A stretch of DNA of 64,000 bases from Streptomyces sp. Q6 (GTDB lineage Bacteria; Actinomycetota; Actinomycetes; Streptomycetales; Streptomycetaceae). The stretch lies in the NCBI RefSeq assembly GCF_036967205.1, contig NZ_CP146022.1:3720001-3784000 (forward strand), given 5' to 3'. The notes under the pieces are model-generated. The model was not told the DNA's origin and did not search any database. It saw nothing but the letters and a program-made list of their open reading frames with translations. The stretch's first letter is position 1, and every line of letters begins with the position of its first letter. Position numbers and translations under genes: made by a program. Shown here piece after piece: positions 9,574 to 18,619 of this stretch.

Positions 9574-11154
9574 TCAGGCGTCGCGGAGTTCTCCCTTCAC
9601 CACCTTGCCGCTCGCGTTGCGCGGGAGTTCGCCGACGAAGGCGATCTGGCGGGGGACCTTGTAGTTCGCCATCTCGCGTCGCGCCCATGCGATCAGGTCG
9701 TCGGCGGTCACCACCGATCCCGGCCGCCGCACCACATATGCCTTGCCGACCTCGCCGAGCCGCCCGTCCGGCATTCCGACCACCGCGACGTCGGCGACGG
9801 CCGGGTGCAGTCCGAGGAGCTGCTCTATCTCGGCCGGGTACGCGTTGAAGCCGCCGACGATGAACATGTCCTTGATGCGGTCGGTGATCCGCAGGTAGCC
9901 CTGGTCGTCCAGGACGCCGACGTCGCCCGTGTGCAGCCACCCCTCCTCCGTGACGGCCTCGGCCGTGGCGTCCGGGTCCTCGAAGTACTCGCGCATGACG
10001 TTGAAGCCGCGGACGAGGACCTCGCCGGGCTCGCCGGGCCCGGGGGACTCCACCCGCACCTCCGTGCCCGGGATCGCCCGCCCCGAGGTGGCCGCGATCA
10101 GTTCGGCGGGGTCGCCCCGGCGGCACATCGTCACGATGCCGCTGGCCTCGGAGAGCCCGTACGCGGTGAGGACCGTGCCGACGCCGAGTTCGCCGCGCAG
10201 CCGCTCGACCAGGCGCAGCGGGACGACCGCAGCCCCGGTGACGACGAGGCGCAGCGCCGACAGGTCGTGGGTGTCGCGGGCGGGGTGGTCGAGGAGGGAC
10301 TGGTGGAGCGTGGGCGGGCCGGGCAGGACCGAGATGCGCTCCGCCGCGATGTTGGCGAGGACGGTGTCCACGTTGAAGACGGGTTGCGGGACCATCGTCG
10401 CGCCGCGCGTCAGGCAGGCGATGATGCCCGCCTTGTAGCCGAAGGTGTGGAAGAACGGGTTCACGATCAGGTAGCGGTCGCCCTCGCGCAGGCCCGCGAG
10501 GTCGGACCAGATCGCGTAGCCGCGCAGCGTCTGGGCGTGGGTGATGACGGCGCCCTTGGGGCGTCCCGTCGTACCGGAGGTGAAGATGATGTCCGAGGGG
10601 TCGGCGGGTGCGATGCCCGCCGATCGCGCGCGGACCTCCTCGCCCGTGATCTGGTCGCCGCCCGCCAGGAACTCCTTCCAGGTGCGGTAGCCGGGCGCGT
10701 CCGGCGCGCTGTCCGCGAGGACCACGACCGTTTCCAGGTGCGGGAGTTCGGCCCCCGCCTGCTGGGCCCGGCGCAGTGAGGCGACGTACGAGGTGCCGAG
10801 GAACGTGCCCGTGACGAAGAGCAGCCGGGCCCGTGAGCGGGCGAGCACGTCGGCGGCCTCGGTGCCCTTGAACCGTGTGTTGAGGGGGACGAGGACGGCC
10901 CCGGCGCTCACCGCGCCCAGCGCGGAGACGATCCAGTCCAGGGTGTTCGGCGCCCAGATCGCCACCCGGTCGCCCGGCTCGACGCCGGAGGCGACGCACG
11001 CGGCGGCGGCCCGCTCGACGCGCTCTCCGAGTTCCGTGTACGTGATCCGGGTGCGGCCGTCGACGACGGCCTCCCGTCCGCCGTGCCGCGCGGCCGCGTC
11101 CCGCACCAGCTCCGGGATCGTCCCCCACGTGCCCTTCGCGTCGTCCGTACGCAT
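9574..11154 (-). CDS. Acyl-CoA synthetase, FadD3-like
   Basis: A 526-residue ANL-superfamily ligase that would activate a carboxylic acid to its CoA ester via an acyl-adenylate. P-loop TSGTTGRPKG is at 192-201, the A5 motif AYGLSEASG follows, the hinge GYLRITDRIKDMFIVGGFN is intact, and the catalytic Lys lies in PRNASGKVVKGELRDA. Among families I know it looks closest to FadD3, the mycobacterial ligase for the steroid C/D-ring propanoate, but the substrate is not proven. The ATG at 11154 has GGAGG 7 bases upstream; an in-frame GTG at 11169 does not. It diverges from the thiolase operon, and two CTGAC-N5-GTCAG operators lie between them. Confidence 0.9.
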   Translation of the reverse strand: MRTDDAKGTWGTIPELVRDAAARHGGREAVVDGRTRITYTELGERVERAAAACVASGVEPGDRVAIWAPNTLDWIVSALGAVSAGAVLVPLNTRFKGTEAADVLARSRARLLFVTGTFLGTSYVASLRRAQQAGAELPHLETVVVLADSAPDAPGYRTWKEFLAGGDQITGEEVRARSAGIAPADPSDIIFTSGTTGRPKGAVITHAQTLRGYAIWSDLAGLREGDRYLIVNPFFHTFGYKAGIIACLTRGATMVPQPVFNVDTVLANIAAERISVLPGPPTLHQSLLDHPARDTHDLSALRLVVTGAAVVPLRLVERLRGELGVGTVLTAYGLSEASGIVTMCRRGDPAELIAATSGRAIPGTEVRVESPGPGEPGEVLVRGFNVMREYFEDPDATAEAVTEEGWLHTGDVGVLDDQGYLRITDRIKDMFIVGGFNAYPAEIEQLLGLHPAVADVAVVGMPDGRLGEVGKAYVVRRPGSVVTADDLIAWARREMANYKVPRQIAFVGELPRNASGKVVKGELRDA

Positions 11155-11179
11155 CGAGAGACCTCCCACAACGCCGTAG

Positions 11180-11194
11180 CTGACTATCCGTCAG
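11180..11194. promoter_or_regulatory. CTGAC-N5-GTCAG operator, site 1
   Basis: CTGACTATCCGTCAG, exact match to both half-sites. It lies in the divergent control region, 26 bp before the acyl-CoA synthetase start and 61 bp before the thiolase start. Its centre is 27 bp from site 2. Confidence 0.75.
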
Positions 11195-11206
11195 ATTAGC
11201 TGTAGC

Positions 11207-11221
11207 CTGACGCGCTGTCAG
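11207..11221. promoter_or_regulatory. CTGAC-N5-GTCAG operator, site 2
   Basis: CTGACGCGCTGTCAG, exact match. Second site in the same divergent region, 34 bp before the thiolase start codon. Confidence 0.7.
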
Positions 11222-11254
11222 CAAACGGATCCAGGTGCGCAGGTGGGGGTGCCC

Positions 11255-12403
11255 ATGACGGGACTCAAGGACGCGACGGCGATCGTCGGCATAGGCCAGA
11301 CGGCCTTCGCGAAGCAACTCCCCGAATCCGAGAAGACGTTGGCGTGCCGGGCGATCATCGCCGCGCTCGACGACGCGGGCATCGCGCCGTCCGAGGTGGA
11401 CGCGTTCGCCTCGTACACGATGGAGGAGACCGACGAGGTCGAGGTCGCGAAGTCGATCGGCGCGGGAGACGTCACGTACTTCTCCAAGGCCGGTTACGGC
11501 GGCGGCGGTTCCTGCGCGACGGTCGCGCACCTGGCCTCCGCCATCGCCACCGGTCAGGCCACCGTCGGGGTCGCCTGGCGCTCCCGCAAGCGCGGCAGCG
11601 GACCGCGTCCGTGGAAGAACACGGCGGTCCAACTCCCCACGCCCGCCCAGTGGACACGGCCCTTCGGCCTGCTGCGCCCGGCCGACGAGATCGGCATGCT
11701 GGCCCGCCGCTACATGCACGAGTACGGCGCGACCCGCGACCACCTCTTCAACGTCGCGCTCGCCTGCCGCAACCGGGCCAACCAGAACCCGGCCGCGATC
11801 ATGTACGAGCGCCCGCTGACCCGCGAGATGTACATGTCGTCCCGCTGGATCAGCGAACCGCTCTGCCTCTTCGACAACTGCCTGGAGACCGACGGGGCGC
11901 TGGCCTGCGTCGTCGTCTCCGCCGAGCGCGCCCGGGACTGCCGCCAAAAACCGGTGTACGTCCACGCCGCCGCCCAGGGCCTGCCCGCGCAGCACCACGG
12001 CATGGTCAACTACTGGAACGACGACCCGCTCACCGGACCGGCCTGGACGGCGGCCCGCCACCTGTGGAAGCACTCCGACGTCACCCCGGAGGACGTCGAC
12101 GTGGCACAGATCTACGACGCGTTCACGCCACTCATCCCGCTCTCCCTGGAGGGCTACGGGTTCTGCGGCCGCGGCGAGGGCGCCTCGTTCACGGAGGGCG
12201 GCGCCCTGGAGATCGGCGGCCGCCTCCCGATCAACACGGGCGGCGGCGGCCTCTCGGAGGCGTACGTCCACGGCTTCAACCTCATCAACGAGGGCGTGAA
12301 GCAGCTGCGGGGCGTCGGCACGGCCCAGGTGCCGGACGCCCGGACGTGCCTGGTGACGGCGGGCGAAGGCGTCCCGACGTCCGCGCTGCTCCTGACGTCA
12401 TGA
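11255..12403 (+). CDS. Thiolase-fold lipid-transfer protein / Ltp2-like aldolase candidate
   Basis: A 382-residue thiolase-superfamily protein of the SCP-x/Ltp class. It starts AIVGIGQTAFAKQLPESEKT, has the YDAFTPLIPL segment, and ends in the glycine-rich loop INTGGGGLSEAYVHGFN. Proteins of this class paired with a DUF35 partner act as retro-aldolases that cut a CoA-activated steroid side chain (Ltp2 with the ChsH2 DUF35 domain in M. tuberculosis). Here the DUF35 gene is next in the operon, so the same chemistry is likely (inference). The ATG at 11255 is preferred over a GTG at 11243 for its distance from AGGTGGGGG. First gene of a three-gene operon with two operators upstream. Confidence 0.85.
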   Translation: MTGLKDATAIVGIGQTAFAKQLPESEKTLACRAIIAALDDAGIAPSEVDAFASYTMEETDEVEVAKSIGAGDVTYFSKAGYGGGGSCATVAHLASAIATGQATVGVAWRSRKRGSGPRPWKNTAVQLPTPAQWTRPFGLLRPADEIGMLARRYMHEYGATRDHLFNVALACRNRANQNPAAIMYERPLTREMYMSSRWISEPLCLFDNCLETDGALACVVVSAERARDCRQKPVYVHAAAQGLPAQHHGMVNYWNDDPLTGPAWTAARHLWKHSDVTPEDVDVAQIYDAFTPLIPLSLEGYGFCGRGEGASFTEGGALEIGGRLPINTGGGGLSEAYVHGFNLINEGVKQLRGVGTAQVPDARTCLVTAGEGVPTSALLLTS

Positions 12404-12477
12404 GCACACGGGACACCGCGCGACCGGCCCACGACGAGCCGCACCCGACCGAGCCGCACCCGAGAAGGACGAGCCCC

Positions 12478-12933
12478 ATGGCAGACCCGACCGACCAAGC
12501 CCTCCTGACCCCCGTTCCCGACGACGACGGCGCCCCCTTCTGGGAGTACACCGCGCGCCACGAACTGCGCGTCCAGGCCTGCGCCGCCCCGGACTGCGGC
12601 GAACTGCGGTTCCCGCCCCGCCCCTGCTGCCCGCACTGCCGGTCCTTCGACTCCACCTGGCGCAGGATGAGCGGCCGCGGCCGCATCTGGTCGTACGTCG
12701 TGCCGCACCCGCCGCTCCTGCCGGCCTACGCCGCGCAGGCCCCGTACAACGCGATCGTCGTCGAACTCGCGGAGGCGCCCCGGATACGTCTCGTCGGCAA
12801 CCTCGTCAGCTCCGCCGACGCCCGCCTCGACTCCGTCGACCCCGACCGCATCCGGATCGGCGCCCGCGTCCAGGCCGTCTTCACCGAGACCGGCGGCGTC
12901 AGGGTCCCCCGCTGGGTCCTGGAGCGCCCATGA
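12478..12933 (+). CDS. DUF35 zinc-ribbon OB-fold protein
   Basis: A 151-residue acyl-CoA-associated protein. An N-terminal helical region precedes a rubredoxin-like zinc ribbon with CX4C and CX2C pairs (CAAPDC ... CPHC), followed by an OB fold (GRGRIWSYVVPHPPLLPAYA, ELAEAPRIRLVGNL). DUF35 proteins bind thiolase-fold partners and help hold CoA substrates. Two starts are possible: ATG 12478 behind GAAGGA (chosen; normal family length), or ATG 12400, which overlaps the thiolase stop as ATGA and would add 26 polar residues. Translation is coupled to the flanking genes either way. Confidence 0.88.
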   Translation: MADPTDQALLTPVPDDDGAPFWEYTARHELRVQACAAPDCGELRFPPRPCCPHCRSFDSTWRRMSGRGRIWSYVVPHPPLLPAYAAQAPYNAIVVELAEAPRIRLVGNLVSSADARLDSVDPDRIRIGARVQAVFTETGGVRVPRWVLERP

Positions 12934-13703
12934 GCCTGCGCGTCGAGACCGACAAGGAGACCGGGGTGGCCGTGGTCACCCTGGACCGACCGCACCGCCA
13001 CAACGCCCTCGACCGGACGACCATCGACGAACTCGTCGCCGCCTGGCGGGATTTCAGGACCGACGACACCGTACGGGCGATCGTCCTCACCGGCGCCGGG
13101 GACCGGGCCTTCTGCACGGGCGTCGACCGCGACATCGACGCCCCGCAGCCGTCCTCCCCGTACTCCATGGACGACCCGCTCCTGACGGTCGGGCCGAAGG
13201 CGAACGACCTGTGGAAACCGGTGATCGCCGCGGTCAACGGGATGGCGTGCGGCGGCGCGTTCTACCTCATCGGCGAGGCGGACTTCGCGATCGCCGACGA
13301 GACGGCGACCTTCTTCGACCCGCACACCACGTACGGCATGGTCAGCGCCTACGAGACCGGATACCTGGCCCAGCGCATGCCGCCCGGCGAAGTGGCCCGC
13401 CTCGCGCTCATGGGCGCGGCGGAACGCCTGTCCGCGCGCCGCGCCCACGAGACGGGCCTGATCAGCGAAGTGACGCCGCCGGGCGGGGCGTTGACGGCGG
13501 CGGTCCGCTGCGCCGCCACGATCGCCGCCTGCCCGACCGCCGCGGTCCAGGGCACGGTACGGGCGGTGTGGGCGGCGACGGAGGCGTCCCGCGCCCACGC
13601 GTTCGCCCAGGCCCCGCACCTGATCGCGCTGGGCAACATCTCCGACGACGAACAGGCGCGACTTTTCAACTCCCGGGCGCCGGGCACCCATCGGACCCGC
13701 TGA
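12930..13703 (+). CDS. Enoyl-CoA hydratase/isomerase (crotonase) family protein
   Basis: A 257-residue crotonase-fold enzyme. The N-terminal half has VAVVTLDRPHRHNALD and the oxyanion-hole segment GDRAFCTGVDRDI; the second oxyanion residue lies in NGMACGGAFYLIGEADF. At the position where classical hydratases carry the first catalytic Glu (QPEILLG type), this protein has FDPHTTYGMV, and the second Glu is not obvious. It may therefore be an isomerase, hydrolase or C-C lyase rather than a simple hydratase. It overlaps the DUF35 gene by ATGA and closes the operon. A convergent secreted-protein gene ends 29 bp downstream. Confidence 0.88.
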   Translation: MSLRVETDKETGVAVVTLDRPHRHNALDRTTIDELVAAWRDFRTDDTVRAIVLTGAGDRAFCTGVDRDIDAPQPSSPYSMDDPLLTVGPKANDLWKPVIAAVNGMACGGAFYLIGEADFAIADETATFFDPHTTYGMVSAYETGYLAQRMPPGEVARLALMGAAERLSARRAHETGLISEVTPPGGALTAAVRCAATIAACPTAAVQGTVRAVWAATEASRAHAFAQAPHLIALGNISDDEQARLFNSRAPGTHRTR

Positions 13704-13732
13704 CGAGGCCGGCGGAGGGGCGGGGAACGACC

Positions 13733-14326
13733 TCAGCGCTTGACGTACCCGACGGGATCGACGTCGCACCTGTCGATCTCGCCGACAAGTCCTTCTCCGT
13801 CGACCTTGAGGCGGGCCCGCGCCGTTCCCTTGCCCTTCACCTTGACCTGGTCGACGTCGCTGGTCACGCGGATGCCGTCGGCGTCCTGGAAGTCGACCGA
13901 GATCTGGAAGGTCTGCGTGCTCCGGTTCGGGTTGCTGACCTCGACGGTCGCGTACGGCGCCGACACGGACGCGCACTTGACGAGTTTCACGGTGGCGTCC
14001 CGCAGCGAGGAGCCACCACCACTGGCGGACGACGAGGGAGTGGAGCGGTGACGCGGCGTGCGGCCGGAGCTCCCCGACGTACCCGAACTGCCGGAGTTCC
14101 CATAGCTGTCACTGTCGTCGTAGCGCGAACTTCCACCGGAGCTGGAGGAGTTGGAGTTCGCGTTCGACGAACCGCCGTGGTTCTGCGAGGAGCTGCTGCA
14201 CCCTCCCCCACCGCTCCCGCTCGACTTGTGCCCGCCGCGTCCGCCGTGCCCCCGGCCGGTCGTGAACCCGGTGAGCGCGAGGGCCACCAGGGTCGCGAGA
14301 GCCGTCAGCTTGATTCCCCGTTTCAT
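13733..14326 (-). CDS. Secreted Ser/Gly-rich protein
   Basis: A 197-residue exported protein with no recognised family. Residues 1-25 form a signal peptide (KRGIKLTALATLVALALTGF). Residues ~28-105 are extremely Ser/Gly/Asn-rich low complexity with one Cys. The C-terminal ~90 residues look folded and beta-rich (LRDATVKLVKCASVSAPYAT, EVSNPNRSTQTFQISVDFQ) with two Cys that could pair; this part resembles FxLYD-type or DUF4352-like extracellular domains. The ATG at 14326 begins directly at the basic N-region of the signal peptide; the frame stays open to 14380 without a signal-like sequence. It lies 58 bp downstream of afsK on the same strand. Confidence 0.7.
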   Translation of the reverse strand: MKRGIKLTALATLVALALTGFTTGRGHGGRGGHKSSGSGGGGCSSSSQNHGGSSNANSNSSSSGGSSRYDDSDSYGNSGSSGTSGSSGRTPRHRSTPSSSASGGGSSLRDATVKLVKCASVSAPYATVEVSNPNRSTQTFQISVDFQDADGIRVTSDVDQVKVKGKGTARARLKVDGEGLVGEIDRCDVDPVGYVKR

Positions 14327-14384
14327 CACGCCGGGCACCCTACCCGCCGCGCGGTTCCGTGGAACACGGGCGGCGGGCACCGCG

Positions 14385-16741
14385 CTACCGGCTGGTTCCG
14401 GTGCCTTTCTCCGCGTCGAGCGCGTACACGCACCGGTCCTTGCTGCACGCGTAGACGACCCCGGCCGTCACCACGGGCGTGCCCGTGATCTCGCCGCCGG
14501 TCGCCAGCTTCCAGCGCAGCCGCCCGTCGTCCGCCTTCAGCGTGTACAGCAGATGGTCGGTCGAGCCGAAGTGGATCCTGCCGTCGGCGACCACCGGGGA
14601 GCCGACGATCTCGCCGCCCGCCTGGAACCGCCACTTCGGGGTGCCCGTCACCGCGTCCAGCGTGTAGAGCCCCTGCCCGCTGCCCACATGGACGTGCCCG
14701 TGGGAGACGAGCGCCGGGTCCACCGCCGTGGGCCGGGGCTCGGTCGCGATGCGCCAGCGGTCGCGGCCGTCCGTGGCGTCGAGCGCGTACACCGTGCCGA
14801 GGTGGTCGACGAGGTAGACGCCGCCGCCCGTGACCGCGGGGCCCGGCGCGTACGCGGGCGGGCACAGGAACACGGCCGGTGCCTCGAAGTGCCAGCGCAC
14901 ATGGCCCGAGCCGACGTCGATGGCGAGGACCCGGGTGCCGGCGGAGACGTAGACGTAGCCGTCGGACGCGGGGGTGAGGCGGACCGGGACGCCGCCGCAG
15001 GACGCCGCGTCGCCGATCGGGTACGACCAGCGCTCCTCGCCGGTGCGGGCCTCCAGGGCGCGCAGCCGCGCGTCCTGCCACACGTACACCGTGCCGTCGT
15101 GCACGACCGGGCCCGTCTCCGGGGCCTCGAAGTCGGTCTGGCAGCCGGTGATCTCCCAGAGCGGCTCGCCGGTGGCGGCCTCGCGGGCCTGGACGCCGCC
15201 GCCGCGGGTGCCGGTGACGACGGTGCCTCGGTCGGCCTGGAGCGCGTACACCCAGGCGTCGCTCTGCAACCGCCACAGGTCGCTGCCCTCGCGGGCGTCG
15301 AGCGCCCACAGGGTCGGGCCGTCGGAGGCGTGGATGCGGTGGTCGGCGACGGCCATGGACCAGGCGACGTCGCGGGTCTTGAAGCGGCGCCGGCCGGTGG
15401 CCACGTCGAGGGCGTGCACCTCGAAGGACGTGACGTAGACCAGGTCACCGGCGACGGTCGGCGTGCCCCACACATCGTTCGACATGCGGAAACGCCAGGG
15501 CCGCCAGGCGGAGCCATCGCCGACGGCGGGCGCGGGGACGACGGGGGCGACGGCCCCCGCCGGGTCCACGACACCGTTGACGGACGGCTTCGCCCGGGAC
15601 CAGGACGCGGCGAGGCCCGACTCGGCGGGCGGCGCCTTCACGGCGGCGGCGCGCGCGTCGGCCACCCGCGGTCCCGGCCCGATCGGCACCTGCGCACCGG
15701 CCAGGTGGACCGGCCCGTCGGCGGCGACGGAGACCGGCGACGGACGCCGGCCGTCCGCCGACAGGGGCCCGGCGGCTGCGGCGGCATCGCGGGCATCGGA
15801 GCGCCGTGCCCCGGGGTCCGCGGCTGCTGCGCCTTCACGGCGGTGCGGCCGCCCCTGCGCTCCTCGATCAGCGCGACGGACCGCTCGGGCAGCCACGCGG
15901 ACGCCGTACCGCTGTCGTCGCTGCCGGAACCGAAGAGGTGCGGCGCGAGCTGGGCCTGGAGGTCGGCGGGCGAGGGCCGCATCGTCGCCTCCATGTGCAT
16001 GCAGGTCTCGATCAGGGGCCGCAGCTCGTCGGGGAGCCCCTCCAGGTCGGGGCCCTCCCGCAGCAGCATGAAGACGGTCTCGACGGGGTTCGCGCCGTGG
16101 AACGGCGCGTGCCCGGTGGCGGCGAAGACAAGGGTGGAGCCCAGCGAGAAGACATCGCTCGCCCCGGTCACGCTGCGGGAGTCCTTCGCCTGCTCGGGCG
16201 ACATGTACGCGGGGGTGCCCACGGCCACGTTCGTCATGGTCAGGCGCGTGTTGGAGACCCCGGACGCGATGCCGAAGTCGATGACGCGCGGCCCGTCCTC
16301 GACCACCAGCACGTTCGACGGCTTCAGGTCGCGGTGGACCAGGCCGGCGCCGTGGATCGACTGGAGGGCCTCGGCCACTCCCGCCGCGAGCCAGCGCACC
16401 GCCTGGGCCGGCAGCGGCCCGCACTCATTCACTATTTCCTCGAGGGAGGGCGCGGGCACGTACGCCGTGGCGAGCCACGGCACGGCCGCGCGCGGGTCGG
16501 CGTCGACGACGGCGGCCGTGTAGAAGCCGGACACCGCCCGCGCCGCCTCGACCTCGCGCGTGAACCGGACGCGGAAGAGCTGGTCCTCGGCGAGCTCGGT
16601 ACGCACCGTCTTGATCGCCACGCGCCGCCCTGAGGCGGACCGCGCCAGATAGACCAGTCCCATGCCGCCCGCGCCGAGCCGTCCCAGAACCTCGAACGGA
16701 CCGATCCGCCTCGGATCGTGCTGCGTCAGCTGATCCACCAC
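14385..16741 (-). pseudogene. afsK: AfsK-type Ser/Thr protein kinase with PQQ repeats, frameshifted in the linker
   Basis: The N-terminal kinase domain has Gly loop [12 protein letters not shown] Lys44, HRDLKPSN (136-143) and DFG (155-157). It closely matches S. coelicolor AfsK, a membrane-associated kinase that phosphorylates AfsR and DivIVA. The C-terminal half, in another frame, carries PQQ-type beta-propeller repeats (MSNDVWGTPTVAGDLVYVTS ... ACSKDRCVYALDAEKGTGTS). The kinase frame would otherwise stop at 15638. One extra C (coding strand) in the run at 15764-15770 joins PPGP to [10 protein letters not shown] and gives 785 residues, near the usual ~800. The start is GTG 16741 behind GGAGGT. 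If the shift is real, the cell makes a kinase without its sensor propeller; if it is an assembly error, the gene is intact. Confidence 0.85.
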
Positions 16742-16905
16742 TTGCCTGCCACCTCCCCGTACGGGACCGGAATCCCCGGGTTTCCTGGTACACCGCACAT
16801 TCGAGCCCCCGTCAGCGTCTCACCACCGCAGCGCTACGGCGGCACGCACCCCGATTCTTCCTGTCCGGGGCTCTCGTTGCGAACCCGGGGGCACAACGGG
16901 GTGTC

Positions 16906-17721
16906 TCAGGCGCCGGTCGGCTCCAGGGGCGCGCACAGGCCGAATTCCGCGCCCTGGTCGTCGACGAGGACGGCGCGGCGGCCGTACGGGGTGTCGTGCG
17001 GTGCCACCCGGACGTGTCCGCCGAGCCGGACGGCCTCCGCGCAGGAGGCGTCCGGGTCGGTGGCGCCGAAGTGGAGCAGGAAGCGGGGCCGCGCGGTGCC
17101 GGAGGCGGCGAGGCGGGCGAGTCCGGGGGCGCGGACGGTGGCGGGGGCGGCGGCGGGGGCTGCCGCGGAGGCTGCCGCGGGGGCGGGTTCGCGCGGGTGC
17201 CAGTCGCGCAGGCCGTGGCCCCGCTCCTCGGCGGCGTATCCGAAGACACCTTCGTAGAAGGAGTCGCTGAGCGCGGCGTCCGGGGTGTGCAGCTCGGCCC
17301 GGCACAGCGCGCCCGGGGCGCCGGTCCGCTCGAAGCCCTGGTGGCTGCCCGCCTGCCACAGCCCGAACGGCGCTCCCTCGGGTCCGACCACCCGCGCGAC
17401 CGTGGCGACGGCCCCGTCGGACACCGGGCCCGCGGTGATCCCGCCGCCGGCGGCGACGGCCCGCTCGGCGGTGGCGTACGTGTCACGGACCGCGAAGTGC
17501 ACGGTCCAGGCCGCGGCCCCGGGGGCCAGGGCGGCGACGGCGCGGTCCTCCCCGTAGGCCGCCGTGTAGTAGCCGCGCTCGGCTCCGGCACCCTCGTCGA
17601 AGGTCCACCCGAAGAGATCTCCGTAGAACCGCTTGCCCGCCTCGACGTCGGGCAGCCGGGCGTCGGCCCAGCACGGGGCGCCTTCGGGGAAGCCGGGGCA
17701 GATCGCGGCCGTGGCGTACAT
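16906..17721 (-). CDS. Two-domain VOC (glyoxalase/bleomycin-resistance fold) protein
   Basis: A 271-residue cytoplasmic protein with two tandem VOC domains. The first begins GAPCWADARLPDVEAGKRFYG with DLFGWTF; the second begins CRAELHTPDAALSDSFYEGV with FGYAAEERG. An Ala/Pro-rich insertion of about 30 residues interrupts the second domain (residues ~175-205). The family resembles the mycobacterial CFP30B-type hydroxylase-like antigens; substrate and metal use are unknown. The ATG at 17721 is consistent with family N-termini. It is transcribed away from the TetR gene at 17894. Confidence 0.85.
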   Translation of the reverse strand: MYATAAICPGFPEGAPCWADARLPDVEAGKRFYGDLFGWTFDEGAGAERGYYTAAYGEDRAVAALAPGAAAWTVHFAVRDTYATAERAVAAGGGITAGPVSDGAVATVARVVGPEGAPFGLWQAGSHQGFERTGAPGALCRAELHTPDAALSDSFYEGVFGYAAEERGHGLRDWHPREPAPAAASAAAPAAAPATVRAPGLARLAASGTARPRFLLHFGATDPDASCAEAVRLGGHVRVAPHDTPYGRRAVLVDDQGAEFGLCAPLEPTGA

Positions 17722-17885
17722 GGCGTCACGCTAGCCACGGCCGCCGCACACCCGCGGCCAGGATTCGAACGTCTGGCCAATTCCGGTCGCTCGCGGCGCG
17801 TCATTTGACCGGAGCCGAGTCCTGTTTCCCGGGTCAGGACCCATTTGCAGTCGGCCAGATCGCGCTCCGATCACCCCTCGGTAAG

Positions 17886-17900
17886 CTGACGGCATGACAG
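17886..17900. promoter_or_regulatory. Near-match operator overlapping the TetR start codon
   Basis: CTGACGGCATGACAG matches CTGAC-N5-GTCAG at 9 of 10 fixed bases (T to A in the right arm). The ATG of the TetR gene is inside it. This suggests autoregulation of a leaderless or short-leader transcript, but a single imperfect copy is weak evidence. Confidence 0.35.
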
Positions 17901-18541
17901 GACAAGTACGTACCGTCGACGGCCGTGTGGCCGGACGGCGTGGTCAGGCAACACGTCAGAAGCTGCTCGAATGCCTCGGCGAGATGCTCAGCTCCTCGCC
18001 CTACCGGGACGTCAAAGTCATTGATGTGGCCCGAAAGGCGGGCACTTCGCCCGCCACGTTCTACCAGTACTTCCCGGACGTCGAGGGTGCCGTCCTGGAG
18101 ATCGCCGAGCAAATGGCCACCGAGGGCGCGGGGTTGACCGATCTGGTCGCCGACCGCTCGTGGGTCGGCAAGGCCGGCTGGGCGACCGCGCAGGAACTCG
18201 TGGACGGTTTCCTGGAGTTCTGGCGCAAGAACGACGCGATCCTGCGCGTCGTCGACCTCGGTGCGGCCGAGGGCGACAAGCGGTTCTACAAGATCCGCAT
18301 GAAGATCCTGAACTCCGTGAACAACTCGCTCGCGGAAGCGGTGAAGGAGCTCCAGGACAAGGGCAAGGTCGACAAGGACGTGAGCCCGGCGGCGGTGGCC
18401 GGTTCGCTGGTCGCGATGCTCGCGGCGGTCGCCTCGCACCAGAAGGGCTTCCAGACCTGGGGCGTCAAGCAGGCCGAACTGAAGCCGAATCTGGCCCTGT
18501 TGGTGCATCTGGGCGTGACGGGAAGAAAGCCGACCAAGTAG
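17894..18541 (+). CDS. TetR-family transcriptional regulator
   Basis: A 215-residue TetR repressor-like protein. The N-terminal HTH is clear (RRGQATRQKLLECLGEMLSS, then VARKAGTSPATFYQYFPDVE). The C-terminal ligand domain is helical (ELVDGFLEFWRKNDAILRVV) and begins with a conserved GWATAQELVDG stretch. No effector can be read from it. It lies between afsK/VOC and the acyl-CoA dehydrogenase operon, converging on the latter. Because it is the only TetR in the window next to CoA-ester genes, and a near-match operator covers its start, it is my leading candidate for the repressor of the CTGAC-N5-GTCAG regulon (inference). Confidence 0.9.
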   Translation: MTGQVRTVDGRVAGRRGQATRQKLLECLGEMLSSSPYRDVKVIDVARKAGTSPATFYQYFPDVEGAVLEIAEQMATEGAGLTDLVADRSWVGKAGWATAQELVDGFLEFWRKNDAILRVVDLGAAEGDKRFYKIRMKILNSVNNSLAEAVKELQDKGKVDKDVSPAAVAGSLVAMLAAVASHQKGFQTWGVKQAELKPNLALLVHLGVTGRKPTK

Positions 18542-18575
18542 TACGGATCCTCTTTTCCTTCCTGGTCCTGTCGTG

Positions 18576-18613
18576 CGGCGGCGGTTCGCGTGGTGCAACG
18601 TGAACCGCCGCCG
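18576..18613. terminator. Bidirectional stem-loop between TetR and Ddn-like genes
   Basis: Arms CGGCGGCGGTTC (18576-18587) and GAACCGCCGCCG (18602-18613) pair perfectly over 12 bp and continue four more pairs (one G-T) to a 6-base loop GGTGCA. It lies between convergent stops at 18541 and 18620. Confidence 0.75.
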
Positions 18614-18619
18614 TTGCAG

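Noticed and set aside
14352-14365. GGTTCC-GT-GGAAC as a terminator after afsK
   Set aside because: The stem has only 5 bp and no T-tract; readthrough into the secreted-protein gene cannot be excluded.
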